Source: Embleya scabrispora (GTDB lineage: Bacteria; Actinomycetota; Actinomycetes; Streptomycetales; Streptomycetaceae). From it: a stretch of DNA of 64,000 nt. Of the stretch, positions 16,104 to 25,673 are shown one piece after another. The first letter of the stretch is position 1. Every line of letters starts with the position of its first letter. Where the stretch lies: contig NZ_MWQN01000006.1 in the NCBI RefSeq assembly GCF_002024165.1, positions 62,001-126,000 of the forward strand, given 5' to 3'. Both the position numbers and the translations under genes were made by a program. The notes beneath the pieces are model-generated. The model was not told where the DNA came from, did not search any database, and was given only the letters and a program-made list of their open reading frames with translations.

Positions 16104-17045
16104 TCACTTGTAGGCGTTGTAGGCGATCCTGTTGGGCGAGGTGCGGATCTTGCCCCCCACCTTGTCCTTCAGGGCGTAGTTGGTGATCTTGTCGGCGGCG
16201 TCCGCGGGTGTCGACCCGCCGCTCCGGGCGATGAAGTAGGCGGCGAGACCCGCGACGTGGGCGGCGGCGCTGCCGGTGCCGTCGATCGACTTCGTCTTGC
16301 CGTCGTCGCCGGTCCAGGCGGACGCGACCTGTACCCCGGGAGCGAAGACGTCCACGCCCGGTCCCCAGTTGGAGAATCCGGCGATGGTGTTGTTCACGTC
16401 CACGGCGCCGACGGTGATCGCGTTCGGCGCTCGGCCCGGAGACACGTTCTTGGTGTCCTGGCTTTCGTCGCCGGCGGGTGCGACGACGGTGATACCCGCG
16501 TCGTGGAGGGTGTCGACGGCGGCGTCCACGGCCGGGTTCCTGCGGCCGCCGAGGCCCAGGAGCACGACACTGTGGTTGCGCACCGCGGTCCTGGCGACCC
16601 AGTTCATGGCCTTGACGAGGGTGGCCGGGGCGGCCGTTCCGCCGCAGCCCGCGGCCTTCACGGCCACCACCCTGGCCTTGTTCGCCACCCCGTGGGTCTT
16701 TCCGGCGACGGTGGCGGCCAGGTGGGTTCCCGCGCCGTTGCAGTCGCTGTCTTGTGCGTCGACGGCGTTGAATCCCCAGGTGGCCCGGGAGCCCGACTCC
16801 GTCTGGAACTCCGCGTGCGTGGTCCGGATCCCGGTGGCGACGACGTAGACGGTCACGCCCTCGCCCGCGCTCTCGTCGTAGGCGTAGGTGTACGGCTTGT
16901 CGAGCGTCTCGTGGGAGATGCGGTCCAGGCCCCACGTCGAATCCGGCCGTTCCACCGCCCACGCGCCCGCAGGAGCGTTCAGCGTCAACACCACCGCCGC
17001 CACGACCACCCCGACCCCGTGACACCACCCGCCACGTCGCGTCAT
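16104..17045 (-). CDS. Secreted subtilisin-like (S8) protein lacking all catalytic residues
   Basis: The protein is 313 residues from ATG 17045, with GGGAGG seven bases upstream. A signal peptide runs to about residue 30 (GVVVAAVVLTLNAPAGAWA). The rest follows the proteinase K-like S8 fold: STWGLDRISHETLDKPYTYA, GVTVYVVATGIRTTHAEF, SDCNGAGTHLAATVAGKTHG, GITVVAPAGDESQD, FSNWGPGVDVFAPGVQVASA and IDGTGSAAAHVAGLAAYFIA. Each catalytic position is changed: Asp of xDTG is Ala (VATG), His of GHGTH is Ala (GAGTH), Ser of GTSMA is Gly (GTGSA) and the oxyanion Asn of AGN is Asp (AGD). Structural residues are conserved and the frame is intact over its full length. It is best read as a secreted pseudoprotease with a binding or inhibitory role (inference). 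Confidence 0.9.
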   Translation of the reverse strand: MTRRGGWCHGVGVVVAAVVLTLNAPAGAWAVERPDSTWGLDRISHETLDKPYTYAYDESAGEGVTVYVVATGIRTTHAEFQTESGSRATWGFNAVDAQDSDCNGAGTHLAATVAGKTHGVANKARVVAVKAAGCGGTAAPATLVKAMNWVARTAVRNHSVVLLGLGGRRNPAVDAAVDTLHDAGITVVAPAGDESQDTKNVSPGRAPNAITVGAVDVNNTIAGFSNWGPGVDVFAPGVQVASAWTGDDGKTKSIDGTGSAAAHVAGLAAYFIARSGGSTPADAADKITNYALKDKVGGKIRTSPNRIAYNAYK

Positions 17046-17384
17046 CCCACGCCTCCCGCCCCACCACGCCACCACGCCAGTCGCCGACCCATCGACGCTA
17101 CGGAGCCCGACGACCCGGCACAAGACCCGCGACACGCGCGGACACCGTCACACCCGGATCGACGAGGGGAGTCGGGAACCGGCCGGGAGGGAGGCGGCAC
17201 TCGGCGGTTCCGCGCGGGCAGGGGGGTCGGGAGATCGGGCCGCCGGTGTCGGGGCCGGTACGCAACCGGGGCCATCTCGCGCGACGTCGCAGCACGGCTC
17301 GGCCACTTTCGGGTGGGGGCCTCGTTCCCGATACGACGTGGGCCCAGACGTGGTGCATCGCGGGACGCCGATCGACCGGGGGTG

Positions 17385-17790
17385 GCGCGGCAGCGGCCCG
17401 GGTGGGACGGGCTCGACGCGGCGCAGCACGAGCGGTTGCCGGCGCTCGGGCTCACCCCGCCCGCGGTCGTCGACACCGCGGCGGCCGGGGCCGGGGCGGT
17501 GGTGTCGGTGCGGTGGTGTCGGTGCCGGACGGGCTCAAGCCGGAGAGGACGCGGGAGGAGGCGTTCTCGATCGCGTCGGCTGCGGCGGCGTACCGGGCCC
17601 GGGTCGGACACCTCGAGGTGCCGTGCGGGCATGTGGAGACGGTGACCGCGTTCGACGGGTGGCCGGAGGAGGTGCGGCTCGGGGTGTGGATCACCACCGC
17701 CCGGAGTCGAGGCCAGCCATAAATCCCGGCCGAACGAGTCGCCGCGCTCGACGCGCTCGGATGCGCTGGACGTGAACCGGATGTGAGGTC
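17385..17790 (+). pseudogene. Helicase-associated (HA) domain fragment, copy 3
   Basis: VARQRPGWDGLDAAQHERLP and ALGLTPPAVVDT (17380-17480) match copy 1. After a frame slip near 17520, EEAFSIASAAAAYRARVGHL, then ETVTAFDGWPEEVRLGVWIT match copy 2. A TAA at 17720-17722 interrupts the point where copy 2 reads AKLPAER; IPAERVAALDALG continues beyond it. At least one and a half HA units are present, but no helicase motor. Confidence 0.55.
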
Positions 17791-18588
17791 GGGTGTGTTG
17801 GGGTTCGAGGCGTCGATCGGCGACCGGTCGATGCCCCGGGCATGCCCGGGCCCGACCACGCGACGCCGGGGCCGATTCGGCGGCCGGCCTTCGAACATCG
17901 GCCCCGGACGGGAGGCGCCTCGTCGGGCCGCGGCTGCGGCGGTTCCGGAACAGCACGCCACCGCGGCCGGCGCGCCGCCCGATTCTCCACGCGGACGTAC
18001 AGGGCGAGAACGGCGGCCGGCGCCGGCGCGCGGAAGCGTGTGTCATGCCCCCACAGGCAGTGGCCCGACAGCGACAGGCGCCGGGAACTCGCACGCAGCG
18101 AAGACGGGTTCACCCGAATTGCCCACCCGGTCCGGTCGAACCGCACCGCCTGCACCCCGCACGCACTCGCCCGTAGACCGGCATCGAGGCGACATCGACC
18201 GCCGTCCCCTGCGTCCGGGCCCGCACGAGGAGATGCCTCCTCCGTGCGCGGCTGCGCGGCGCGATCGCAGTCCGCGACGGGCGGGTCTCGCTCGCCCGCG
18301 GCCTGCCTTACCTGTTCGGGACGGCGCAATGCCCGCCGTGCGGGGGCGCGTTCACGATCGCCCGGCGTTCGAGAACGTGTCGCGTCCGACGGCAGGCCCA
18401 AGCTCCCGGGCACATGAACGCCCCGACCGCGCCCGGGAAACCATCGGCCCGAGCCTCGGCCACCGCGGTACGGGCGCGGGACGTCGGAAGGAGGAATCCG
18501 GGCGCCGGCGCGCCGTGGCGAGTGCGGTGCGAAACCGGCCTCCGAACGGTCGGCCGGCGAGTCGAGACGGTCTTCCGCCCGGCGGGTA
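17791..18588. other. Gap with no supported gene
   Basis: This is very G+C-rich sequence with many overlapping open frames in all phases, none with a motif, a credible start or codon-position bias that stands out. I see no repeat or terminator here. Confidence 0.4.
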
Positions 18589-19476
18589 TCAGCCGCCGAG
18601 GTCGAACACTCCCCACGCGGTGAACGGCTCGGCTTGGACGTGGATCCTGCTTCCCCGGCCGACAACGCGTCGGGGGCCGGGGGCGGAGCCGTCGGGCAGG
18701 GTGAGCAGGCCGACGTCCGTCGGCTCGACGGACGTCTCGGTGAGCCTTCCGTGGGCGAGTCGGTCCCCCTCCTCGCGGTAGCCGCCGTAGAAGGCAACCC
18801 GGTCGCCGTGGACGGCCAACGCCTTGGCGCCCCGTACGCCGTTCGACCACACCCTCACGGGCCGGTCGGGGCGGTCGGGGCATATCTCGACCAGCGGGAA
18901 GTCCGTGTACGGGCACGCCCAGGCCGTGGTGCCCGACACGTTCAGGGCGTAGCAGTCGAGCAGGCCGGGGATGCGGGCGCCGTCCGACGTCCAGGCGAGC
19001 CGGCCCGTTGCGCTCCAGCGGCGGATTCCGTCCGGGTTCTCGTCGAAGGGTGCGACCCAGAGGTGGCCGCTCTCGTCCGCGAGCAGGTGTTCGATGGCGT
19101 CCCCGACGAAGAACGATGTGCTCTCGCGGCCGAGTGCGTCGAAGATTTGGACCTGGTGGGCGTCCTCGTCGCGGCGGGCGCGGGACGCGGCGACGACGAA
19201 CCGGCCGTCGGGCAGCCGGTCCAGGTGCGGCCAACGCGCTCGCACGGCGCTCAGTTCGGTGAGTTCGACGGTGTCGTCCGGGTGGACGGACACGACCAGG
19301 GCGTCGAACGGCGGGAGGTCACCGCCGGGCCGCGGGGCGGATTCGGTGAGCAGCCAGTGGGCGATGCCGTGGACGTGACCGCCGACCGAATCGCCAGGCT
19401 CACCGCGCTGGCCGAACGCGACCTGCGCGTGGTGCGGTGGGGCGTGAGCACCCGGATCATCGCCGCCGATGAACAT
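18589..19476 (-). CDS. Conserved hypothetical protein, probable beta-propeller
   Basis: The protein is about 295 residues if started at ATG 19476. It contains repeated strand-turn units typical of a propeller: HLDRLPDGRFVVAASRARRD, IEHLLADESGHLWVAPFDEN, then IRRWSATGRLAWTSDG and ALAVHGDRVAFYGGYREEGD. The block DCYALNVSGTTAWACPYTDF recurs in streptomycete hypothetical proteins of this type. No signal peptide or catalytic motif is seen. The N-terminus lacks a good ribosome binding site and may be truncated. It is convergent with nothing close and appears monocistronic. Confidence 0.7.
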   Translation of the reverse strand: MFIGGDDPGAHAPPHHAQVAFGQRGEPGDSVGGHVHGIAHWLLTESAPRPGGDLPPFDALVVSVHPDDTVELTELSAVRARWPHLDRLPDGRFVVAASRARRDEDAHQVQIFDALGRESTSFFVGDAIEHLLADESGHLWVAPFDENPDGIRRWSATGRLAWTSDGARIPGLLDCYALNVSGTTAWACPYTDFPLVEICPDRPDRPVRVWSNGVRGAKALAVHGDRVAFYGGYREEGDRLAHGRLTETSVEPTDVGLLTLPDGSAPGPRRVVGRGSRIHVQAEPFTAWGVFDLGG

Positions 19477-19689
19477 CTGCACGCACACGCCCGGAAGGCG
19501 GCCCGCGGTCGACGCCGACACGCAACGCACCGACCGCCCGCTGCGGATCACACGGCCGTTCGCGGACGACGTCGACCCGACCCGCGGGACGGGTGTACGG
19601 CGCGGTGGTCTCCGATCCGCGCCTCACGCGGGCCGGGAACCGGAACCCGCCCGGGTGAGGCCCCCGGGGGGCACCGATACGCCGGCGCG

Positions 19690-20124
19690 ATGACCGGGTT
19701 CGACGACACCGACCGGCGGCAACTCGCCCTCTTGTTGCACGAGTACGCCGAACACGTCCTGGACGAGGTGGCCATACTGCGGGTGCGGACGAGGTATGGG
19801 GACGTGTACCTCGAGATGTTCCGTACGTTCCCCCCGGGCACCACCGACGGCATCTTCCACTCGATCGACCCTCTGCTGCCGCCGCTCGGCGCGCGGGAGA
19901 ACCGGTTCACCCCCGCCCACGAGATCCGACTCGCCGTCCTGCTCCACGCCTGGGCCGAACACGAACTCGACCAGTGGACCGCGCTCGAGACACGCACCAC
20001 CCGCGGGCCGGTCCACATCGGCATCACCAACTCGACTCCCTACAGCAAGGCCCACGACGACGCCCGGCCGCTCGATCACGTCCTCCCCACACCGGCCACC
20101 GACAACCGACAGGACGCCCGCTGA
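19690..20124 (+). CDS. Conserved hypothetical protein (144 aa)
   Basis: Starts at ATG 19690. Paired similar segments stand out: LALLLHEYAEHVLDEVAILR near the start and LAVLLHAWAEHELDQWTALE near residue 85. This is an internal duplication of a helix followed by a strand (RTRYGDVYLEM versus RTTRGPVHIGI), so the protein is probably a two-lobed repeat fold. The ending YSKAHDDARPLDHVLP looks conserved. The ribosome binding site is weak. The function is unknown. Confidence 0.6.
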   Translation: MTGFDDTDRRQLALLLHEYAEHVLDEVAILRVRTRYGDVYLEMFRTFPPGTTDGIFHSIDPLLPPLGARENRFTPAHEIRLAVLLHAWAEHELDQWTALETRTTRGPVHIGITNSTPYSKAHDDARPLDHVLPTPATDNRQDAR

Positions 20125-20134
20125 ACCCGGTCGA

Positions 20135-20320
20135 ACGGCGGCTCTGGTGGTCCGCGACGGGTTTGGGACGGCGCACGTCGTAGGAGGGCGGGACGACCTG
20201 GGTATCGACGTGTCCGTCACTACGCCGGACGGACGGACCATCGGCTTTCAGTGCAAGAGGTACCTCTGCTCGCAAAGACACGTCGATCTCGCAGTGCTCC
20301 AGCAACTTGTCGCGGCGAGT
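20135..20320 (+). pseudogene. Mrr-type restriction endonuclease fragment
   Basis: The plus frame reads VVGGRDDLGIDVSVTTPDGR, then TIGFQCKRYLCSQRHVDLAV and LQQLVAA. This is the catalytic core of Mrr_cat endonucleases (GGxxDxGxDxxxxxxxGxxxxxQCKxY) with its D and QxK residues. The rest is missing: after about 20320 the sequence becomes, on the opposite strand, the broken end of a kinase-like gene. The two truncated genes are joined tail to tail, marking a deletion junction. Confidence 0.6.
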
Positions 20321-20330
20321 CGACTCCGCG

Positions 20331-20759
20331 GCCGATCAGGATGTTCCACGGTTGAAGGTCGCCGTGTCGCCACCCGGCCGCGTTCAGGCGAGCCAGCGCC
20401 GTGAACGCGCGGTGGGCGACAGCCAGCAGGCGGGGCGCGAAGTCAGGCGGGGGGTCGGGGACTCGGCCCGGGGCGCACCACTGCCACAGGTCGACGCCGG
20501 GCAGGAACTCCACCGCGGTCCAGGCGCCGTCGCCGACGCGTCCGTGTTCGGCGTCGGCGGGATGCAGGCCCTCGGCGTGCAGCAGCCGCACGGCACGGGC
20601 CTCGTGCAGCAGCAGGGCTGCGCCGTCCGGTTCGGTGGTCGTCTTGATCTTCCAGCGGCCCGCTCGCCAGGCGTGGGTGTGGTGCGCGGTCAGGGAATGC
20701 GGCTCGTCCATGACGTCGAGGGCGGTCAATGCGGCGGCGAGCAGCGGGTCCATCGTCAC
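20331..20759 (-). pseudogene. Kinase-like protein, second copy, C-truncated
   Basis: GTG 20759 overlaps the ATP-grasp stop by four bases. The translation DPLLAAALTALDVMDEPHSL, then AWRAGRWKIKTTTEPDG and LLHEARAVRLLHAEGLHPAD parallels the intact kinase-like gene at 13687-14523. It ends abruptly at GWRHGDLQPWNILIG, right in the catalytic loop. Beyond that point the frame reads antisense through the Mrr fragment. About half the protein is lost. Confidence 0.65.
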
Positions 20760-20985
20760 ATCCTGGCGCGTGTGGCCGCGGGATGCCGGGTGTCCGTGGT
20801 TTCGTGGGCGTGGTGGGTGAGCAGGCGGGCGATCGCGGTGGAGATCGACAGGCCGGTGAGCGCTTCGATCCAGCCGGACTCGCCCGCGCAGTTGGTCTCC
20901 AGATAGGTCCAGCCGTCGGCAGTGACGACGAAGTCCAGCGCGGCGTAGACCAGACCCAAGTCGCGTACATGCTCCCGGCAGGCGT
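20756..20985 (-). pseudogene. C-terminal fragment of a second graspetide-type ATP-grasp ligase
   Basis: Reads HACREHVRDLGLVYAALDFV, then VTADGWTYLETNCAGESGWI and EALTGLSISTAIARLLTHHA, the last 75 residues of an MvdD/TgmB-like ATP-grasp enzyme (D and ExN metal ligands present). The upstream part is cut off at about 20985-21000, where the IS1182 remnant begins. It is coupled by GTGA to the kinase-like gene, the same order as at 14523. Confidence 0.65.
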
Positions 20986-21117
20986 GGTTTCGTTCACTTC
21001 TGATGACAGCGTTTGTCGACGACTTTGGGCGGCAGTTGCGGGTGCTCCCGGTCGCGAATGTTCACGAAGTTTCGGTTCCGGCTCAAGTTCTGGATGCTGT
21101 TGGCGATCTTCTGTGGG

Positions 21118-22890
21118 TCAGTGATTCCGGGGGATCGCGAGCTCGTCGCAAAGTCGTTGGAAACGGCTGGGGGCTCTGGGTGTCCGGGTGGGCATCGTGC
21201 CTGGTGGCAGGCATCCGCTGAGCCGGGCGATGTTGGTGCCGGCGGCGGGGAGAACGTGTTGGACATGGGTCTTGGCGATGCCGCGGTAGCGGCAGTGGCG
21301 CATCCCGTGGGCCCGGACGGTCTCGGAGACGGTCGCCTCGCAGCCGGCCCGCATCGCGTACCGCCGCCGCCATTCCGGGGTCTGCTGATCCCGGCGGACC
21401 CGACTCTGGATCTCGTGCAGAGGCCGGGGCATCAGGGTCAGATGTCGACCACGGCCGCCGGTGTGGCCGGTGCACCGGAGCCGGTCCTCGCAGGCTCTGC
21501 AGGCGGCCATGGGGAACAGGACGGAGAATCGGGGCTGTTGCTCCCGAGGGTGGGCTTCCACGGTGGGCTGGTGACCCCACGTGGGCAGGTCGCGGTGCGA
21601 CTGTCCCAGTCGAAGGTGAAATCCTCTTTGGCGAAGCCGGGTCGGTCGGAAGCGCGCGGATCGACCCGGACCGGCCCGGTCAGGTCGATGCCGTGCGCGG
21701 CGGCTGCGTGCCGGATCGTCTCCGCGCTGACGTAGCCGGCGTCGACCAGGTGCTCGTGCGGGGCCGATCGACGGGCGACGAGCGCCGCGTGGGTACCGTC
21801 GAGTGCTTCGATGTCCTGTTCCGGAGCGGGCGCCGTGGCGACGTGCACGATCAGGTTCGGCCCGCCGGTGTCGCAGGTCTCGGTCGGGTGGACGCGGTAG
21901 CCGACCCAGGCGGCCTTGCCGGCCTTGTGGCAGAACCGGGCGTCGGGATCGTGCGGCGTGACGACCTCCATCGTCGACCAGGGCACCCGCGCCGATTCGG
22001 GGTCGGGTGAGCCGTCGGCGGCCGGGGCGGAGGCGGCCCTGCGAGGCCGGTCCCGGCGACTGGCCCGGTCCTTGGTGTCCTTCGGGCCCCGCCAACGCGG
22101 CCGGCCGGCCGCGTCGTACCAATACTGCTGCATCCAGACCTGCCGCAGGACCTGCATCGATGGCAGGGCCCGCAGCCTCGGCGAAGCATCCGGCGCGTGT
22201 GCCGCGCGCAGAAGCAACCTGCCGTCCGCGCCGACCTGTTCGACGAAGGCGTCCAACTCGGCCCTGCTCTTCGGCAGCCGGTCGTAGCGGACCGACCGTC
22301 CGTAACGCTCCGCCCACCCCGGCACGATCAGCGGGTGCGAGCCATCTCTCGTCGGCCGCCGCCGGCGCCTCCAACGCGCACCGCAGCGTCTCACCGACCA
22401 ACTCGGCCCGGTCGAGCCGGCGCACCGCGGCCAACACGTGCGTGGAGTCGGTCCGCTGCCGCCCACCCCCTCTGACCAGCCCGGCGGCCACCAGGCGCTC
22501 CACGAATACGGCCGGCAGCCGGTCGGCACGATCGCCTTCCGCAACACGGTTCCGGAACTCGGACAGCACCGAGCGGTCGAACCCGGGATCATCCAACTCC
22601 GAACCCAGCGCGTACTTCCAGTCGATCCTGCAGCGAACCGACTCGGCCGCCTGCCGGTCCGTCAGGTTCTCGGCGAACTGCAACACCGAGACCAGCGCCA
22701 GGCGCGCGGGCGAGATCCCGCGTCGTCCGTCCGACGGATACCAGTCCGCGAAGTCCTCGTCCGTGAACAACTCGGAGAGCCGGTCCCGCACCCACATCGC
22801 CGTGGTGCCATGCGGGTTGTCAGCCCGCGCAACCTCCAACGTCCGCACCGGGATCCCGGCCCCCGAATTGGAGCCCATCGACATGGCCAC
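21118..22890 (-). mobile_element. IS1182-family transposase, two compensating frameshifts
   Basis: From 22890: DNPHGTTAMWVRDRLSELFT, DEDFADWYPSDGRRGISPAR, LALVSVLQFAENLTDRQAAE and VRCRIDWKYALGSELDDPGF. This is the classic IS1182 N-terminus. Near 22345 the frame shifts (GWAERYGRSVRYDRLPKSRA onward in the second frame) and returns near 21560 (RFSVLFPMAACRACEDRLRC). The C-terminal part keeps GHTGGRGRHLTLMPRPLHEI and ends at IPRNH. The transposase is non-functional as read. Exact element ends and terminal inverted repeats could not be fixed by eye; the left edge falls at about 20990, truncating the ATP-grasp fragment. Confidence 0.8.
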
Positions 22891-22984
22891 TCCCCTCGCT
22901 GCGGCTCACTCCTTCCCAGCCAAGCAGCCCATGCGCGAACAGTCAGCCTGGCGAACGAAAGCGAATACTCGGCAAGATCACCAA

Positions 22985-24255
22985 CAGCATCCGTTTCGTG
23001 AGCAGGTCGCCAATGTGCTGGAGCGCTGTCAGCGGCGGACGGTGCGGCTGCCGGCCCAAGTCCGCGCCGTGGCGCGGGAACTCGCGGGCCGCGCGGGCGC
23101 ACGGACGCTGCAGGCGCTCGGGACCGGGCTGTCGCGGTGCACCGCCCCACGCATCCCGACCGACATCCCGCTGCCGGCCCGCCCTGTGCCGCGTGTCCCG
23201 GGCGTCGACGACTTCGCGCTCAAGCGCCGCCACCGCTACGCAACCGTGCGGACCAACGCCGAGACCGGCGAACGCATCGACGTGCTGCCCGGCCGCGGCG
23301 CCGACGCGCTCGAAGCATGGCTGCGTCATCACCCAGGCGTCGAGGTCGTGTGCCGGGACGGCTCGAGCGCCTACGCCGAAGCAATACGCCGCGCCCTGCC
23401 CGACGCAATGCAGGTGACCGACAGGTAGCACTTATGGCGGAATCCATGTGACAAAACCCTCGCCGAAGTCCGCTCGCACAGTTCGTGCCGGGCCACCGTC
23501 AACCCGCCCCGGCCCGGCGGGGCCGCCGAGCAGACCACCCGCGAGCGCCGGCACCAGGTCCACGACCCGCTCGGCAAAGGCGTCAGCCTCCTCGAATGCG
23601 CCCGCCGGCTGGATGTGTCCCTGAACACCGTCAAACGCTACGCGCGCACACGCGAACCCGGCACGCTGCGACGCGCGCCGCGCTATCGGCCGACGCTGGT
23701 GGACCCCTACCGGGACCATCTGCGCGCACGCCGCGCGGTCGACCCGGCCGTGCCCGTGCCCCAGTTCTTCCGCGAGATCAAGGAACTCGGCTACACCGGC
23801 AGCTTCAACCTCCTCCACCGCTACAGCACCCAGGGCCGAGCCGAGGGCGACCGGCCCGTGACCACCCTCAGGCGCTTCATCCGTCTTCTCCTCACCCGGC
23901 CGGACAACCGCCGCGAGAAGGACACCGCCTCATCCGAAACCCCACCGCCGCAAGCCCCGAGACGACGCAACTGGATGTCCTTACCGAGGAGTTCGTCTCA
24001 CTACTGGCCCCCGACCCAGGGAACGACGCCAGGCTCACGACATGGATCGGAGCCGCCCGCGCCTCCGAACTGCCCCACCTGCACGCCTTCGCCAACGGCC
24101 TCGAACCCGACCGCGCAGCAGTCGACGCCGCGCTCACCACACCCCACCACAACGGACACACCGAAGGCGTCAACACCCGAACCAAACGCATCATGAGACA
24201 AATGCACGGACGAGCCGGATTCGACCTCCTCCGCCACCGCATCCTCCCCCCGTGA
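22985..24255 (+). mobile_element. ISL3-family transposase, degenerate
   Basis: FREQVANVLERCQRRTVRLP, then LARPVPRVPGVDDFALKRRH-like sequence (PVPRVPGVDDFALKRRHRY) and GVEVVCRDGSSAYAEAIRRA give the ISL3 DDE core. The Trp of the DRWHLW motif is TAG at 23426-23428; the same frame resumes with HLWRNPCDKTLAEVRSHSSC through VSLNTVKRYART and FFREIKELGYTGSFNLLHRY. A further shift near 23935 leads to LTTWIGAARASELPHLHAFA, then HNGHTEGVNTRTKRIMRQMH and the usual GRAGFDLLRHRIL ending. The zinc-binding N-terminus is missing. The element is dead. Confidence 0.75.
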
Positions 24256-24264
24256 CGCCCACAC

Positions 24265-24942
24265 AGAGCTACGCGAACGCCCTGGCGAGACCGGACGGCT
24301 CCGGCGACGGTGTCACCGGCCCGTCGGCACGAAAGCCCTCATGCCCCGCTCTGCGGCTCGCGCCACTGACTCTTCCGGATGCGAGGCGCCGTAGCGGGCG
24401 AGCCCGAAGCGGTGTGCAGGTACGTGAAGCCGGCTCTCGCGCACCCCCGTCGTTCGGCCACCCCTTTTGCCAGAAAATCGCCCTTCCATCTCGGGCTTTG
24501 GTTCGAGTGGTGCCGCATTGCCAACCCGACTGTTGTGCGGTGGTCAGGGTTCGTTGGCCGTGCATGGCCATCGTTGGGCGCGTGGGTCTGTCGGCGCTCG
24601 CTCGGTTGTTCCCCACGACCAGGAGCGATCCGTCCGGGAAGAACGCCGCCGCGAGTACGTCGGGGTCTTCGAACGGGTCGCCGAGATGCAGGTGGGCGCC
24701 CCGCCCGTCAACGGCCACAACGTCACACACCGCCATCGACAGGCCCGATGCCCCATCAACGACCCGATCCGAAAGTCGTGAGGAAGAACGGACAGAAAAC
24801 TCGACGGGTGAAAGGGCGTACGAACCCCCGCCCCGAGGCACCGGTTTCAAGCTCAGTCACACCAGGACCCACCCCCGAACCGGCATCCCGAGGACCTCCC
24901 TGCACCGCTGCCTACAGGGCATGGCCGCACCAGGCCGACCGG
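24265..24942. other. Gap with a possible propeller-like relic
   Basis: On the minus strand around 24600-24745 the sequence CDVVAVDGRGAHLHLGDPFE, then VLAAAFFPDGSLLVVGNNRA resembles one WD40/propeller blade, but it has no start and no continuation. The remainder shows no supported gene. Confidence 0.35.
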
Positions 24943-25566
24943 TCAGCCCGTGCCCGCCCCGGGTCCGGCCAGGCCGTGCAGCAACAGGGCGGTGAGGGTG
25001 TCGACGATCTCCTCGTCGGCGACCCGGGGACCACCCTTCCCGGCGGTGATCACCGCGAACCCGAGCGTCGAGACCATCGCCCCCATGGCCGCGGCGACCA
25101 CCCCGGGGTCGCCCGGGAGTCGGTGACCGCGATCGCGGAGCCAGTCCAGGTGCTCGCGGAGGATGCTCGTCTCCTCGGCCAGGCTCGCCCATGCGCGGCC
25201 CTCGCCGGGCGGGCCGGCGAAGTTGGTCTGCATCAGGGCCACGACCACCGGTAGGTGGTCGCGGATCACCCGCCAGGTGACGGCCAGATGCTCGCGCAGT
25301 TGTTCGCGGTCGGTCAGATCGTGATCGCCCGGGTGGCCGTCCGTGTCGATCTCCGCGTCGGCCTGTGCGTTCAGGTCCTGCAACAGGGCCTGGAGCAGGG
25401 CGTCCTTGTCCGCGAAATGGGCGTAGAAGGAGCCGGTGGCGCGACCGGCCTCGCGGGTGATGTCTGTGATCTTCGTGTCGAGATAGCCGCGCTCGGCGAA
25501 CAGTCGTCGCGCCGCGTCCTTCAGCGCCGCCTCGGTCTCGGCGGCCTTCTCCTTGCGTACGCCCAT
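24943..25566 (-). CDS. TetR-family repressor
   Basis: The protein is 207 residues from ATG 25566 (GAAGGAG upstream; an in-frame ATG at 25617 is less likely). The N-terminal HTH is [20 protein letters not shown], then [20 protein letters not shown], a textbook TetR pattern with FYxHFxxKDxLL. The C-terminal ligand domain is of ordinary size. It is divergent from the FAD monooxygenase at 25674; the 107-bp intergenic region contains three 15-bp operator-like units. It probably represses itself and the monooxygenase until an inducing aromatic compound binds (inference from arrangement). Confidence 0.9.
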   Translation of the reverse strand: MGVRKEKAAETEAALKDAARRLFAERGYLDTKITDITREAGRATGSFYAHFADKDALLQALLQDLNAQADAEIDTDGHPGDHDLTDREQLREHLAVTWRVIRDHLPVVVALMQTNFAGPPGEGRAWASLAEETSILREHLDWLRDRGHRLPGDPGVVAAAMGAMVSTLGFAVITAGKGGPRVADEEIVDTLTALLLHGLAGPGAGTG

Positions 25567-25619
25567 GGGCGGTGGGGCTCCTTCTCGGGCTTGACGTGTG
25601 GCCTCCCCCGTCATCATAG

Positions 25620-25663
25620 TGAACCATCATTCGATGAATTGAGATTCAGTGAATTGTGATTCA
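25620..25663. promoter_or_regulatory. Triple 15-bp operator iterons between tetR and FAD monooxygenase
   Basis: Units start exactly every 15 bases: TGAACCATCATTCGA (25620), TGAATTGAGATTCAG (25635) and TGAATTGTGATTCAG (25650). The second and third are perfect dyads TGAAT-N4-ATTCA. The last one abuts the ribosome binding site AGGGGG and the GTG start at 25674. Confidence 0.75.
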
Positions 25664-25673
25664 GGGGGCATAC

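Noticed and set aside
15378-17645. Very long plus-strand open frame (755 codons)
   Set aside because: It is antisense to the pseudo-subtilase and runs through several unrelated relics; it lacks any domain over most of its length.
20307-20906. Plus-strand frame opposite the second ATP-grasp/kinase copy
   Set aside because: Shadow; the minus strand carries the recognisable kinase and ATP-grasp motifs.
20985-23000. Exact terminal inverted repeats and target-site duplications for the IS1182 and ISL3 remnants
   Set aside because: Candidate ends at about 20990 and 22930-22990 did not give a convincing inverted repeat by eye, so element boundaries are given by coding similarity only.
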